Below are positions 46,001 through 56,831 of a stretch of 64,000 bases of DNA, piece after piece. A model generated the notes under the pieces. It was not told where the DNA came from. It saw nothing but the letters and a program-made list of their open reading frames with translations, and made no database searches. A program made the translations under genes and the position numbers. The stretch covers positions 42,019,197-42,083,196 of the forward strand of contig NC_054084.1 in the NCBI RefSeq assembly GCF_017562075.2. Reading direction: 5' to 3'. Within the stretch, counting starts at the first letter, position 1, and the number at the start of each line of letters is the position of its first letter. The DNA comes from Anopheles merus. Taxonomy: Eukaryota; Arthropoda; Insecta; Diptera; Culicidae.

Positions 46001-49000
46001 GACTCTCGTAAAACATCAACTTTTATTTTATACTTTTTTCGTGTGTTTAACTTATTTTAAGGCTATGTGGCAGTTTTAATCCATAGATAAATGGCGGTAA
46101 TAATTTAAGAATAATTTGTGTTTAGTGACATATTCAAAGGAATATTCAGTAAACTGCTTATCATTCCCATTTTGCCCCGCTTTCCTCTACTCTATTTTAT
46201 GATATTATTAGTCTTAAATACATATTCTTCTTCTTATTCTTTGGCACAACAACCGTTGTCGGTAAAGGTGTGTCTGCACCACTAGTGGGTTTGGCTTTCA
46301 GTGACTTACTGATTACTACGTGTGGAGGCATGGTCCATTCAGGGCTTGAACCCATGACGGGCATGTTATACGAGTTGACGACTGTACCACATAAGTATTC
46401 TGATATTGTAATGTAAAATTTCAAATATATTTTTAAATATCATTTCACTATCTTTTCTCCTTCTTTTCGTATTTAGCGAAACAACAAACAACAAACCCTG
46501 CATATAAGGGAGTCGGTTCAACAATTTTTTATATACCGGATAAAAGTATTGTCTTGTTCAAGAGTTGAATAATAATATTATCATATTGATATCAAATTCA
46601 AATGATTGATTCATTGTATAAAACATCCTTTTTTGTCAAAATACCGTCAGTCATAATGAATCCAACTGGGTAGTAATCATTTTTGGAGTCCCTTGTACAC
46701 TCCGTCTTTTGTTCAGACCTCTGTAATGCGTTCTACGCAGTAAAATAATAATCATAAAGTAAATTACAAAAATCATGTGAGCGTAAAAACACACCAAAAA
46801 AATTACTTTTTCTTTTTTTTGCCAAACTTGAAGGCAAACCAAAAAACACTTAAACTACACTTTAACAAATATCGTTATAGTGCAACCGAAACAAGTCCCA
46901 TAGCGTACCGTAGGAATATAAATGTGATACGGTGATACCGTTGGTCGCTTATGTCTTCCTTAGAGCCTTATTCCACATTTCGGAACCTCAGCGAGAAGCT
47001 ATGAACGGTGAAAGGAAAAACTTTTTCTCACCTCAGCCACACAATTATCCACAATCCGTGCGGCTAACCAGCCGGTCGCCCAGTCTTCGTTGTGCCGGCT
47101 GTGTTCCATCCCAACCGGAATGGAAAGTATTGTCCAAAGTTGATTTACGACATAATTAATGTCGTTTTCACTTCCGACGCACAAGGTTCCGTTGGAGCGG
47201 AAAAGCGATTGAGCGTTTTTTTGTTTGCCCGTCAGTCTCTTTCTCGCTCCAAAGTGAAAATTCGGTCTAGTAATCTCAGTTCGTAAAGGTAGTTGAAATT
47301 TCTAATCGTAAAAAAATAATCAGGCCAAACATTGCTGGCTCAGTACGCTGCACTACAATCGTGGGATGCGAATGAATTATTGACTTTCGATCGATGGAGC
47401 GTGAGGAGCATTTGTTATTATGTTCCCTTTTTTCCCAATCCCAAAATAAGTCATCCTCTATTTTTTGCTGATATAAAAAAGAGCAAACTTGCAAGCGTGA
47501 TTTACCGGAAGAAAATCTTTGCGACATTTCTGCGCCTTGACTCCACTCACCAAATGAGAGGCAAGAGACGATGGATGCTTAAGCCAATTTCTTGCGGCTT
47601 AAAACGGCATTCCGACTTCGTTTTCTCTATCCCACCGTACATCAGTGTGCAGGATCGTTTATTCGCAGGATCGTCCTTAACGGAGGAGATTTTCCCAACA
47701 AAACTTCTCGGAATCGGTTCTCTCCTTCTGCCACACTTCAGCATCAAACAGCGTCAGCGTTCGTTTACACCGGCCCCAGAGAGTGACAATATTCGTCCGC
47801 CCCGTAATTCTTCTCACTAACGCTCACACAGACTCCCAAACACACACAAAAACAGTCAGCCTCCTTCCCGGTGGTCGTAATAAATTATGAAACTTTCCCA
47901 AATAAAACAGCAATAAATCTTGTTAATTTGCTGATGAGGAAGTGCAAAGTAGATGCCTCCCATATACAGACTGCTCTCTTCCTTGCCGACCAGAAATAAC
48001 CCACGCCGTACCAACCCAATGCCTTCGTTGCCGGTCTTCATTCTAAGAAGGTTGATGATTTTTATACGCCAGTTTTGTGCCAATGCCGGTCGCATCCATT
48101 TCGCGTTCCAGCATCAACCGAGTTGGTTTCGCCCGGAAGTGAAACTCCACGGGTAAAAAGCTTTTTCGGGGGCAGCCATGGAAATGAGTCCACATAAACC
48201 ACACCCAAACTCACACACATACAACGAGCCTTTAACACCAGCCCACCAGCTGGTGGGATAATACAAAGCTTTAGCATGGGAAAATGGAAACGATTTGATA
48301 AAGTACTTTTGAGTTACTCTTGAAAGAGTACATTTGTATGCGTTGGTGTATAAGACGGAGATATACGCTCGTATACCATTGCCGACCGCAAGTCTCCACA
48401 GAAATTGACAACCAGTTCCGCCCGGAAACGGTACACTAGGAAAGGTGTTGTCACTACCGAAGTTTATGTGACACTTTCTGTGCCACTTAGTGTTGTGATG
48501 GTTTAATGTATTTTCTGTTTTCTGTTTGATTGCTGTTGTCTTCTTCCTGCGCACTTGAAAAGGAGAAGTCATGAGTAGCGCGTCAAGAAGCTTTAGCAGC
48601 GCCGCGAAAGAGTATTCGGTCGCGCTCAGCCTGTTGAGTTAAGCTTTTGAAAATCCAATTAAAATGTTATATCATTTGAAAACTCCACAGACAGTAGGAC
48701 GGAGGTTGACGATTTCCATGGAAAGTGGCACAATGGAGCAGAGCCAGCAAAAGCCAGATGGGGAGTGCATTTGAAGGGAAAGCATTTGAAATGCGCTTTT
48801 ATTGCGTTGACGAAAGAGCAACTAGTGTCGTGCCAGTATTCGTGCACGTTTCGAAGAATCATAATATGTAAGGGCAAAGTGCCAATTTAAGTAATTTTTA
48901 ATCTTTTTCAGATCGCGCAAAAGGTAAAAATTTTAATAACAAGAATTTGATTTATGCTAGTTGTAGGCAGATTTAAGTAATATGGCAGTATATATTTGCT

Positions 49001-52000
49001 ATAATTTGGTGCCGCAAAACAGTTCCTTTCAATCTGTTGCCTTTGATAATGCAGGAGAGAACGTGGCAGTCAACGTTTTAAGAATATAGTATATTACATT
49101 TTGCAACTTTATAATATATTTATTTCATTTTGCAACTTTATAATATATTTTTTTATTTGAAAAGGAGTTCTTGCACTCCAAATTAAAGTTTCAACAAACT
49201 TCTATAATGTTCAACTGCAGGACATTATTAGAAGAATAATTGAATAATTTAGATTTTTAATTTTGAAGATATAAATATTCTAGTTATGGCCCATTGCATT
49301 TTATGGAATTTAAATAGAAATCCCCCCCCCCCTCCCAGCAAAATAAAAATTCCCCAATGGGATAATGTCTTAATGTCTTAAAAATGTCTTAAGTGTTCGT
49401 AGTTAGAAGTAATACGGAATAAATGTCCATTTTTATCGTTTACTATTGACAGTTGAAGGAATATAAGAATCCTAAATAAGTAACTATCAACTAACAACGC
49501 AAAATGTCAAAAAGGTGACTCTTCCATAAATATTATGAAAAGTATGAAAAATTGAATCTCTATTGTAAACAAAACTAACAGAATAAATAAATCCATTACA
49601 ATGCAATGGTCAAAATCGTTACAAGTTCAATATGTAGATATTTTTGAAGATGGTGCTGTAGATCGGTTTAAAAAATGCAGATATATTCATTCCGGAGCGC
49701 TTGAAGAGAGAGAGAGAGAGAGAAAGTATCATTCAAAATATTGATGACAAATATCGATAACGATATTGGAGCGATTTTTCCGATGGTCCTCTAAAATTCA
49801 CTCCAGCTGAAGCATACCTATTGAAACGTGGTCGTGGCACGGGCACAGTACGATCGCATAACTGTAACGCACAAACGAACACGAAGCATGGATGGTTGAT
49901 CGAAACTAGTTTCAATTATTCAAACTAAATAGAAAAACATAAAAAAAACTCCCCTTCGTACATTTGACATCCACGCGGAGAGTGTTTCAGCGAAACGGGC
50001 GAAACACGAAACCCACTGCATCATGGAGCTACGGAGAGCACATGCTCAAGGTTTTCCATCCAGCGTCACAAACTGCCACATTGTGAGGCGGTAGGTGCTG
50101 CTTGGGTGTACATCTTTTTTTTCCATCGCAAACCGTTACCTTTTCGAGTGGCATAAATTTCGACGTTTTCCCTATACTACAAAACCGAAACTCGATTCCG
50201 ATCGTTGCCCGGCCACTCTCGATCTGCTGAAGAGGTGAAAAAGTTTTTTTCATCCTCCCGCTGTATTTACGTGGTAGCCGTTTTTCATTCAAGTTTGTCG
50301 AAATGTGTACGCAACATTTTCTACTCTGCTTGGCTTGGGTGGGAAAGGTTGAAAGCAGCTGGTATGGAGAGACGGCATGCTTTATGGTAAAGTTGTTCCT
50401 TTTTGCTCGTCTCATGATGCTGAAACGGCTCTTTACCTGTGCTGCCGATTTGAATGGGTCTCTGGTACGAGAAGGGAAGTTTTCCCTCTTTCTGTTCCTC
50501 AAAAAGTTGCTATATTACGTTTACAAAGTTGTTTCGAGAGGAGAGAAGGAGAGTGCTATGGCTATCGGAGGGCTCACCCCTCATCGAATCGAACCACAGC
50601 AAAATGGGGCCGTAAGATATGGGAAGACTCACACAGCAGCGATATCTTGATCCCAGCGTATACACAGCGTATACGCCAAAGAGAAAGTTGATAAAAATTA
50701 TTGAATTTTATCTTAATAACTTTGGGTGAAATTCATTTTTATGACTTTTATCATTGCCGATGGCAGAGGGTCAAACCTATGGAATGGGGACAAGCAAGCC
50801 AGTACAAGCGGGGGGAAGTGCTTTGTAGGAAGTGTAAGGCGAGCAGACAGGTGTAAACAATGAAAGATGAAATTTGATGTACTAAAAATAACTCGAAACA
50901 CGGAAGCGCTTTCTATTCAGCAGTTGTTGCATCGATGCGAATTATTTTAGGCTCTTCTTTCACGTACGCATTAAACCGACAGCATGTCCCAAGCATGTCA
51001 AATCAGACCAAGCAACGCAGTGTTCGTGTGTATGTTTTTTCGCCATCCTTCCTTTTCATCGCTTCCGTCAGTCATTATCAGGCATGTTTACAATGTGATC
51101 CTTTATCGAGACTACATTTTCTGACAAATTCAATGTCAAGACACTCAATCAATTTTCGACGCAACAGGCAAACGCGAGAAGAAAGCGATTTTTATTCAAC
51201 CATCGTGCGGGAGCAGTAGTTGTTGAATTATTCATACCGAATTTAGTTGCTATTGGGAGAATTGATTATCCAGTGTATTCTGAAGACATCAAAACGATGG
51301 AGTAGTAAACGATGCACGAATTGGGATATTTTTTACTTTCCAACACAATAAATGAATAGCTCATTGATTAGATGAAAAAAAAAAGATTGTTTCATTATAC
51401 AAAAAATAAATAAATAGATAGATAGAAGAAGCATCAACGGCTTTGCTTTACCAATAGGTAATCATAATGCCGGTCTGGTGGTACAGTCGTCAACTCGTAC
51501 AACTTAACAACATGCCCATCATGGGTTCAAGCACCGTATAGAATGTGCCTCCATACGTAGGACTGACTATCCTGCTATGGTAGAATAAGTCACTGAAAGC
51601 CAAGCTCACTTCACTAGTGGCTACAAAGACAGGCCTTGACCGACAACGGTTCTTGTGCCAAAGAAGAAGAATCATAACGACAAGGGCAAAATCATAAAAG
51701 AAATATGTTGGTACATGAGAAAGGAACATGTAGGAAGTGTTTAAAAATGAAAGTAGTTGAGTTTACATGATAAACGATGTTTAATTCAAAGTTAACATAA
51801 TATACACAAATGAAGGGATGCGTGTACGTGTAATAAGAAAAGAAGAACTGAAGCATGAATCGTACATGACAACTAAAATGCATTGCTTGTTTGAGAGCTT
51901 TAATCTAATTTTAATTAGATTAAAAAGGTAAAATATTACAAATAGAAATTCCTATTAGGAAACAATAGAAAACTTGTTCTCAAAGATATTTAAGCAATTT

Positions 52001-55000
52001 TGAGTAGAACAGTGTCGGTAATATTCAATTAAGAAACAAGGATTCTAAATGAAGCAATTACCGCTGTTACAATATAATAACTTTTTGTTGTTTTGGTAGC
52101 TTACACTGTTGTTGGTAGGTTGGGCGAAAAGAAAAATCTTAAATGTATAAAACAAAAAAAAAGATACAGACTGATATTCCTTAAGAGAAATTAAAAAAAA
52201 TACTGTGCATGTGTATATAATAGATTGTCCCCTTATTCCCTTATTTATAACCAATTATTTTCTATGATGACACACTTTGTCATCCATACATAACGCAATG
52301 TTTATATGTTTATGTTTTAAACTGAGCTACTTTCTTCTGATTGTCTGTCGAGCTTCCTGTTATGTTTTTTTGGATAAAGATGATCGAAGGTTATTGTTTA
52401 TTAATGGGTGTTCTTTCAGGTTTTCGCTGCGCAATTGGTTTAGCAATTGTTTTTATGGTTTGCGAAACGTTGCGATGCGCTTCCTGCTTGACGGTTTGTT
52501 TGAATACATTTGTTTTTTATTGTTATGGCGGTTGACCTACTGTGTGGGTATAAGTTATAATTTTTATTTTAAAATTAAATATTTAATGAACTACCCACGA
52601 ACCTCAGGTAAAGGTTCACGTTGCCTAAGGGTAAGTCATTGTAATACTCATAGAATCTAGATGATGCTGCAATAAGATCGTCGATTTGCATTAAAGTGTC
52701 GAAACTGTTCATACCAGCAAACGCGGGCGCATTGCGAACACTAATTTGAAGCAATTCATTTTAATTAATGAAGATCAATGGTTCGAAACATCCGCGAACG
52801 ATGAATTTTTACGCGAACGATGAAGTGCGAGTGGGCTACGCATTCGTCATCACTAATTGCCGCCTAATGAATGAACCGTTTGCCCAGTCAATCAATAAAA
52901 TACAACACTCAATTACAGCAACGACAGTTGAGAGTGGAAGAACAAGAGAGAAACAGGTACGATCGTCGTTCGCTTGCGCTCACTGGATTAGATTGATTTC
53001 GAGGGCACAATTTTGCATTTGTGCGTTATAAAAAGCACAAGAGTGCTTGAACTCCACGGGAGGTAATGCAGTAAATCAAGCTAATTGCTTCGAAAGAGCG
53101 CTGGTACCGTTCACTTGTAACGTTTGATCATTGGCCATTACTAGAGTTTTGATGGTACACAATTAGAACCTTTTATGTGAACCATCCAAAAACCCCTTTT
53201 AGAAGCTGTTTGCATTAGCAGAGGAATGTGCTAATGTAACGAACATTTATGATCAAGATATGTTTACAGAAACATTGTGATAATGTTTCATAGCATTTAT
53301 GAGATAACGAGGTACATACGGTTTATTGTCGGCTAATGGTTAACCTTTTTCACTTTAGTAAAGCGAGAGAAAAATGTTACAAAATGCAAAGAAAAACAAT
53401 AGACTTGTCCATTTTAATTATAAGCTTTTGGGCGGCATTTAACGTTGCTTTATCTTACACGCCCGTGCTTTAGAAAGCTTGTCTTGCAATTTGATATTGT
53501 CTGGCCGAAACATCCTATCAAAACATAATCCTGCCGCAAACTGATGCAAGAACTGTAAGCAGCCCTGCTGAGATGAATTGCTGCTACTCATACTTTGACC
53601 CTTGGGTTGTAATTTTCTTTGAATTTATTTTTTCTCGTACATGTTTTTTTGTTTCTTCTATTTTCTGCCCAACCCACTAGGACACATTACCTTGTATGCC
53701 TCCCCCTTGTACAACCGAACCTTTAACATGTTACAAACAGCGACCCTAGCCACCGAACCGAACCTCAAAAGCAAAGCCCAGTTCCCGTACACCAGCTGGC
53801 AGAAAGTGCTCAATATATGCGAACGAACCCCTGAGCAGGGTGTACACTAAGTACCAAGCATACGACCCGGGACACCGGCTCCCGGCTGGTGGTAGTGGGG
53901 CTGATTTAATTAAAGATAAGAATCAATTTCGTTTCGTTTTCAAAATTATTTTCTGACATTTACCTTCCCGTTTTCGGCACAACGGACGAACGCACAGCAG
54001 CAGCTGCCGGAGGTGTGGGGGAGGTTTGCCGCTCCAAGAAGTAGTACCGCACCGCAAAGAGGATCCTTTTGATTTTGCTGCCCCGATCAAAATTTCCGTT
54101 TAATCACTACCCACCACATTGGCGAAGGGAAGGCAAAAGAAGCGAGAGGCTTTCACCTTGTTTGATGGTAACACCAGAAACCAGCAGAAAGGTTCCCAAG
54201 AGTGTTGAGCTTCGGTAGCTCGGAAGCTTAGTTTGAAGTACTGGGCGTCTCCATTTCCTGGTGGCACGAATACGACAGAAACAACACTGCTCCCCGTTGT
54301 GGGTTGTGCCTGTTTTTCGAACAGAAAATCACCTTCTTCGAAATCCGGGTCAGCAGAAGAGCTGCCAGCGGTGGTGGCAGAAGGTAAGTGCTGCTGTACG
54401 ACCCAACAAACATGATTGAGAACAGCTTTTATTAGAGTTTGACAAGTTGGCACCCTTTGTCTGGGTGCTTCCGTTTCCTTTCGGCCGAGAGAACAAGCGC
54501 CTTTTGCTATATGATACTTTGCTGCAATACTGTACGTTCTGCAAGCAATACATGGACCAGGCAAAATCTGATCGTGTGATGTACACGCCCGTACACTTTA
54601 GGCACCTGTGCGCTAGGCACCAATCTTTGCAACTCCAACGAGGGGAAAACGTCACGAACAAGCGCGCTGTTGGAACAAGGGATCAGCTATTAGCGCTGTT
54701 CTGTTTGCCTCTAACTGTTTTCCGTGCGTGTGATGTGAGCAATACCATTAACGTGCACAGATGCTGCTTAACATTTCTAACCTTCAAAAACAAAAGGAAA
54801 CTGTGTTAGAAAATATCAAACGCGTGTAAAAGTTATTGCTGCAAGGCTTTTCTTACTCACACTCAGTAACATTATGACATGTATAAAACATCTTCGACTA
54901 CACGAACACAGACCATCAGAACGCACACAAAAAATCCCATCACCAAGTATAATTGAAAATCACTCCACTGTTTACCGTTCAATGATCCGACAGAGAATCT

Positions 55001-56831
55001 CCTCCGGGCCGCAAGGAAAAGGCGGTAGAGATTATCGTGACATGATGGCAGCCCTCTTAAAGTGGCTAATTAATTAAAATCCTCTTTCATCAGCATTTCT
55101 TGAGCATTTCGGAGAGGCGTATGAAGGATGGGTAAGTAAATTAGTGGGAATGGGAATGGAGGGTGAATAAAACAAGATGACGACGACGTCGGAGATTCCC
55201 AAAGCGCCTATCATCGTCAATGCATCATCGTCGTGTCTTTAGCAACAGCGTGGGAAATAATGGGTGGGACAAGGGATGTTTACCGACCGATGCCTTACCT
55301 GTGACCTCGTCGTACTCGTTGATCTCGCACCGTTTGCCCTTAAATCCGGCCGGGCAGATGCAGATGATGGCGTTGTCACCGATATGCCTGAAATAGCCAG
55401 AGAATGACAAGCCCTGTTTAGCGCCCATGTTTTGTTAATGAGCGTAAGGTTTGCTGCATTACCGGGAAGCGCGTCAAAAACTGGGGTTAAAATGCAGGGA
55501 AGGGGGAGAAAAACGGGGAAGCTGAAGCGAGGTGACATTAATATTGCAGACTATGTGGCTGTGGTTGAAAATGATGGGCGGGTTAGCGGACAATCTCATA
55601 AAGTGTAAAACGATGAAGCATGCATTTTACCCTAAAAGCTCTTAGTGTGCTTTTGTGGGTGTGTGCGTAAGTGGATGATTGTATGGAGAATATGTGTAAC
55701 GATTAGTATTATGTTGGTGTATAATTAACAGGAAAGTTGCGGGGCATTTTTATTGGATAAGGCTATTAAATTTCAAAAGTGTTTACTTTACATCAAAATA
55801 GTTTGGTTTATTTGTGTTTCATGTTTACAGGGTTTCCCACGATTTATTAGTTGGTTCCATCAATTTTTGGTTAGTTCTTTTCTTTTTTTATGCGTTCCCA
55901 TGATTTTTGGCCGTTTCCCAGAATTTTTTGATTCAATTGTATTGATATCCAATCGGACGATACCAATAAATTATGGGAACGAACCAAAAATCTATAGGAT
56001 ACGATGAAAAAATTGTGAGACGAGCCCCCCACCGAACTGACCAATAAATCGTGGGAAACCCTGTGTATAGAAATGTTACTACTGGATTTTTATGCAACTA
56101 GAACGAAGCATATACCTACAACTTAACATCTTAAACCAGTTTCCAATTTTGCTTATTTTTAAAGATATTTATAATCATTTGTAGTGAGATTTTGTAAGAT
56201 ATAACATAAGAGCTTGAAAATTGATTGACATCTATTGCAGAACAGTGATCCAAATCTTGATGAATTTGAATTGAACTGGAACACTTGGACTGGAATGGAC
56301 TTTTTTGTACTCATTTCTTTTTTTATTTTAGAATATCAAACAATTGATTTCAGGTTCTACTGAAAGCAACTTTTACGGATGATTTTTATTTGAGTCTAAA
56401 GTATTTATTTAAGAATGAAGCGAATAAAATGGAATGAATAATTCATGAGAGAAAACAAAAACTACAGAAATTATTGGCTTAAAAAGAAAGATATGACGTT
56501 GGTCAAAACAAGTAGTTGTCTTAAGTCTTCCACCAAGTAATTGAGTATTCTCTCAAACGTTTTGAAATCCTGTATTAAAATTTTACGAGGAAAATTAACA
56601 AATTAAAGATTTTGTAGTTCAATATTTTAATGCAACTTTAAACAATCAAAGAAAAAAAATACCACCAAGAACATTAAAAAAAGGTACGGAACGGAAAACC
56701 TTTTAAATTGCTAGCAACATAACACTTACTTGCATGTGCCACCGTTCTCACAGACATTCGCATCCTTGCAGAGCGGACCATCGCCACAGTCGGGACCACT
56801 AAATCCAGGATAGCAGTCACAATAGTACGAC
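40505..56831 (-). CDS. EGF-repeat protein, partial (three visible exons)
   Basis: Exons read on the minus strand: 56730-56831, 55299-55387, 40505-40623, with AG/GT borders and matching phases. They encode the end of one EGF module (CDCYPGFSGPDC), then a complete one. The cysteines of the complete module are spaced C-5-C-5-C-9-C-1-C-8-C, ending CICPAGFKGKRC. A 40-residue non-EGF stretch follows (RGRAKYEMTVRLANASHFEL...). EGF modules act outside the cell, so the protein is probably secreted or a membrane receptor or ligand. The 5' exons must lie beyond 64000, and the 3' exons must lie below 40505, within the DUF389 gene; I could not find them. I cannot name the gene. The last exon's partnership rests on phase and strand alone. 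Confidence 0.7.
40624..44399. other. Overlapping introns of both genes
   Basis: Contains a (GA)n tract at about 43052-43090. Many short frames around 42600-43700 reflect GC content. No exon is supported on either strand. Confidence 0.5.
43052..43090. repeat. (GA)n microsatellite
   Basis: About 39 bp of AG repeat. Confidence 0.97.
44400..44538 (+). CDS. Alternative exon 13 of the DUF389 gene, isoform B
   Basis: A strong acceptor (GTTGTTGTCCCTAGCAG) opens a phase-0 exon of 46 codons plus one base, ending at a GTGCGT donor. It encodes IQRPISLNQFPGAWDWPFKD and a Ser/Thr-rich stretch. Phase fits exon 11 upstream and the exon at 53681 downstream (shared Gly). It could be part of a separate + strand gene whose 5' exons I cannot see. 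Confidence 0.6.
45226..46192. mobile_element. Non-autonomous DNA transposon with GGAAAGCGGGGCAAAATGGG ends
   Basis: The left end (45229-45250) and the inverted right end share GGAAAGCGGGGCAAAATGGG exactly. Related words (GAGGCAAAATGGGCA near 45640; TTGCCCATTTTGCCCC near 45973) occur inside. The element is about 967 bp with no long frame. Its target duplication and superfamily are not clear. Confidence 0.6.
46225..46390 (-). mobile_element. tRNA-derived SINE, SINE200-like, head truncated
   Basis: Minus-orientation copy with B-box-like GGGTTCAAGCCC, the AAGTCACTGAAAGCC body and a GAAGAAGAA tail. About 12 bases of the head (GAGCCGGTCTCG) are missing. It begins 33 bp beyond the TIR element. Confidence 0.8.
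49093..49152. repeat. AT-rich tandem duplication
   Basis: The word CATTTTGCAACTTTATAATATATTT occurs twice about 36 bp apart. Confidence 0.8.
51479..51669 (+). mobile_element. tRNA-derived SINE, SINE200-like
   Basis: Full copy flanked by a perfect 8-bp target duplication AATCATAA (51470-51477 and 51670-51677). It has an A box near GTGGTACAGTCGTCAACTCG, the B-box-like GGGTTCAAGC, and an AAGAAGAAG tail. Confidence 0.87.
53681..53850 (+). CDS. Alternative terminal exon 14 of the DUF389 gene, isoform B
   Basis: The acceptor (TTTTCTGCCCAACCCACTAG) opens a frame of 55 residues to TAA with coding-like codon use: HITLYASPLYNRTFNMLQTA, then a polar end with SWQKVLNICERTPEQ. It joins the exon at 44400 in phase (Gly602), giving a 657-residue isoform. 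An ATTAAA at 53909-53914 may be its poly(A) signal. The sequence is not recognised. It lies inside the minus-strand EGF gene's intron. Confidence 0.6.
53851..55298. other. Isoform B 3' region and EGF-gene intron
   Basis: A candidate ATTAAA lies at 53909-53914. Overlapping frames at 54100-54809 on both strands have no domain support. No transposon is recognised. Confidence 0.5.
55299..55387 (-). CDS. EGF-gene exon (second half of an EGF module)
   Basis: 89 bp between acceptor CTATTTCAG and donor GTAAGG. It completes Lys from the previous exon and encodes HIGDNAIICICPAGFKGKRC, then the acidic EINEYDEVT. The C-x-C-x8-C pattern is a canonical EGF end. Confidence 0.88.
55388..56729. other. EGF-gene intron
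   Basis: 1.3-kb intron, AT-rich, holding the 236-bp TIR element at 55828-56063. Nothing else is seen. Confidence 0.65.
55828..56063. mobile_element. Small TIR element (foldback MITE)
   Basis: The ends are CAGGGTTTCCCACGATTTAT and its inverse, extending about 29 bp with few mismatches. An inner inverted pair (CGTTCCCAT near 55892; ATGGGAACG near 55974) gives a nested foldback. The flanks TGTTTA and TGTATA (55822-55827, 56064-56069) agree at five of six bases, so the target duplication is uncertain. Confidence 0.6.
56730..56831 (-). CDS. EGF-gene exon (EGF end plus EGF start)
   Basis: 102 bp between acceptor TTCATTTTCAG and donor GTAAGT. It encodes SYYCDCYPGFSGPDCGDGPL, then CKDANVCENGGTC, so it finishes one module and begins the next. 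Phase and reading continue exactly into the exon at 55299. The preceding exon is not visible in the window. Confidence 0.88.

Larger units (their letters stand above)
44539..53680. other. Overlapping introns of both genes
   Basis: 9.1 kb. It contains a TIR element (45226-46192), two SINEs (46225-46390, 51479-51669), an AT-rich tandem duplication (about 49093-49152), a C-run (49322-49333) and a short (GA)n (49707-49722). Frames such as 47332-47820 (+) and 50029-50502 (-) have no domain or splice support. Confidence 0.5.

Noticed and set aside
47332..47820. 162-codon plus-strand frame
   Set aside because: No domain, no matching exons, and an overlapping minus frame. Not distinguishable from chance.
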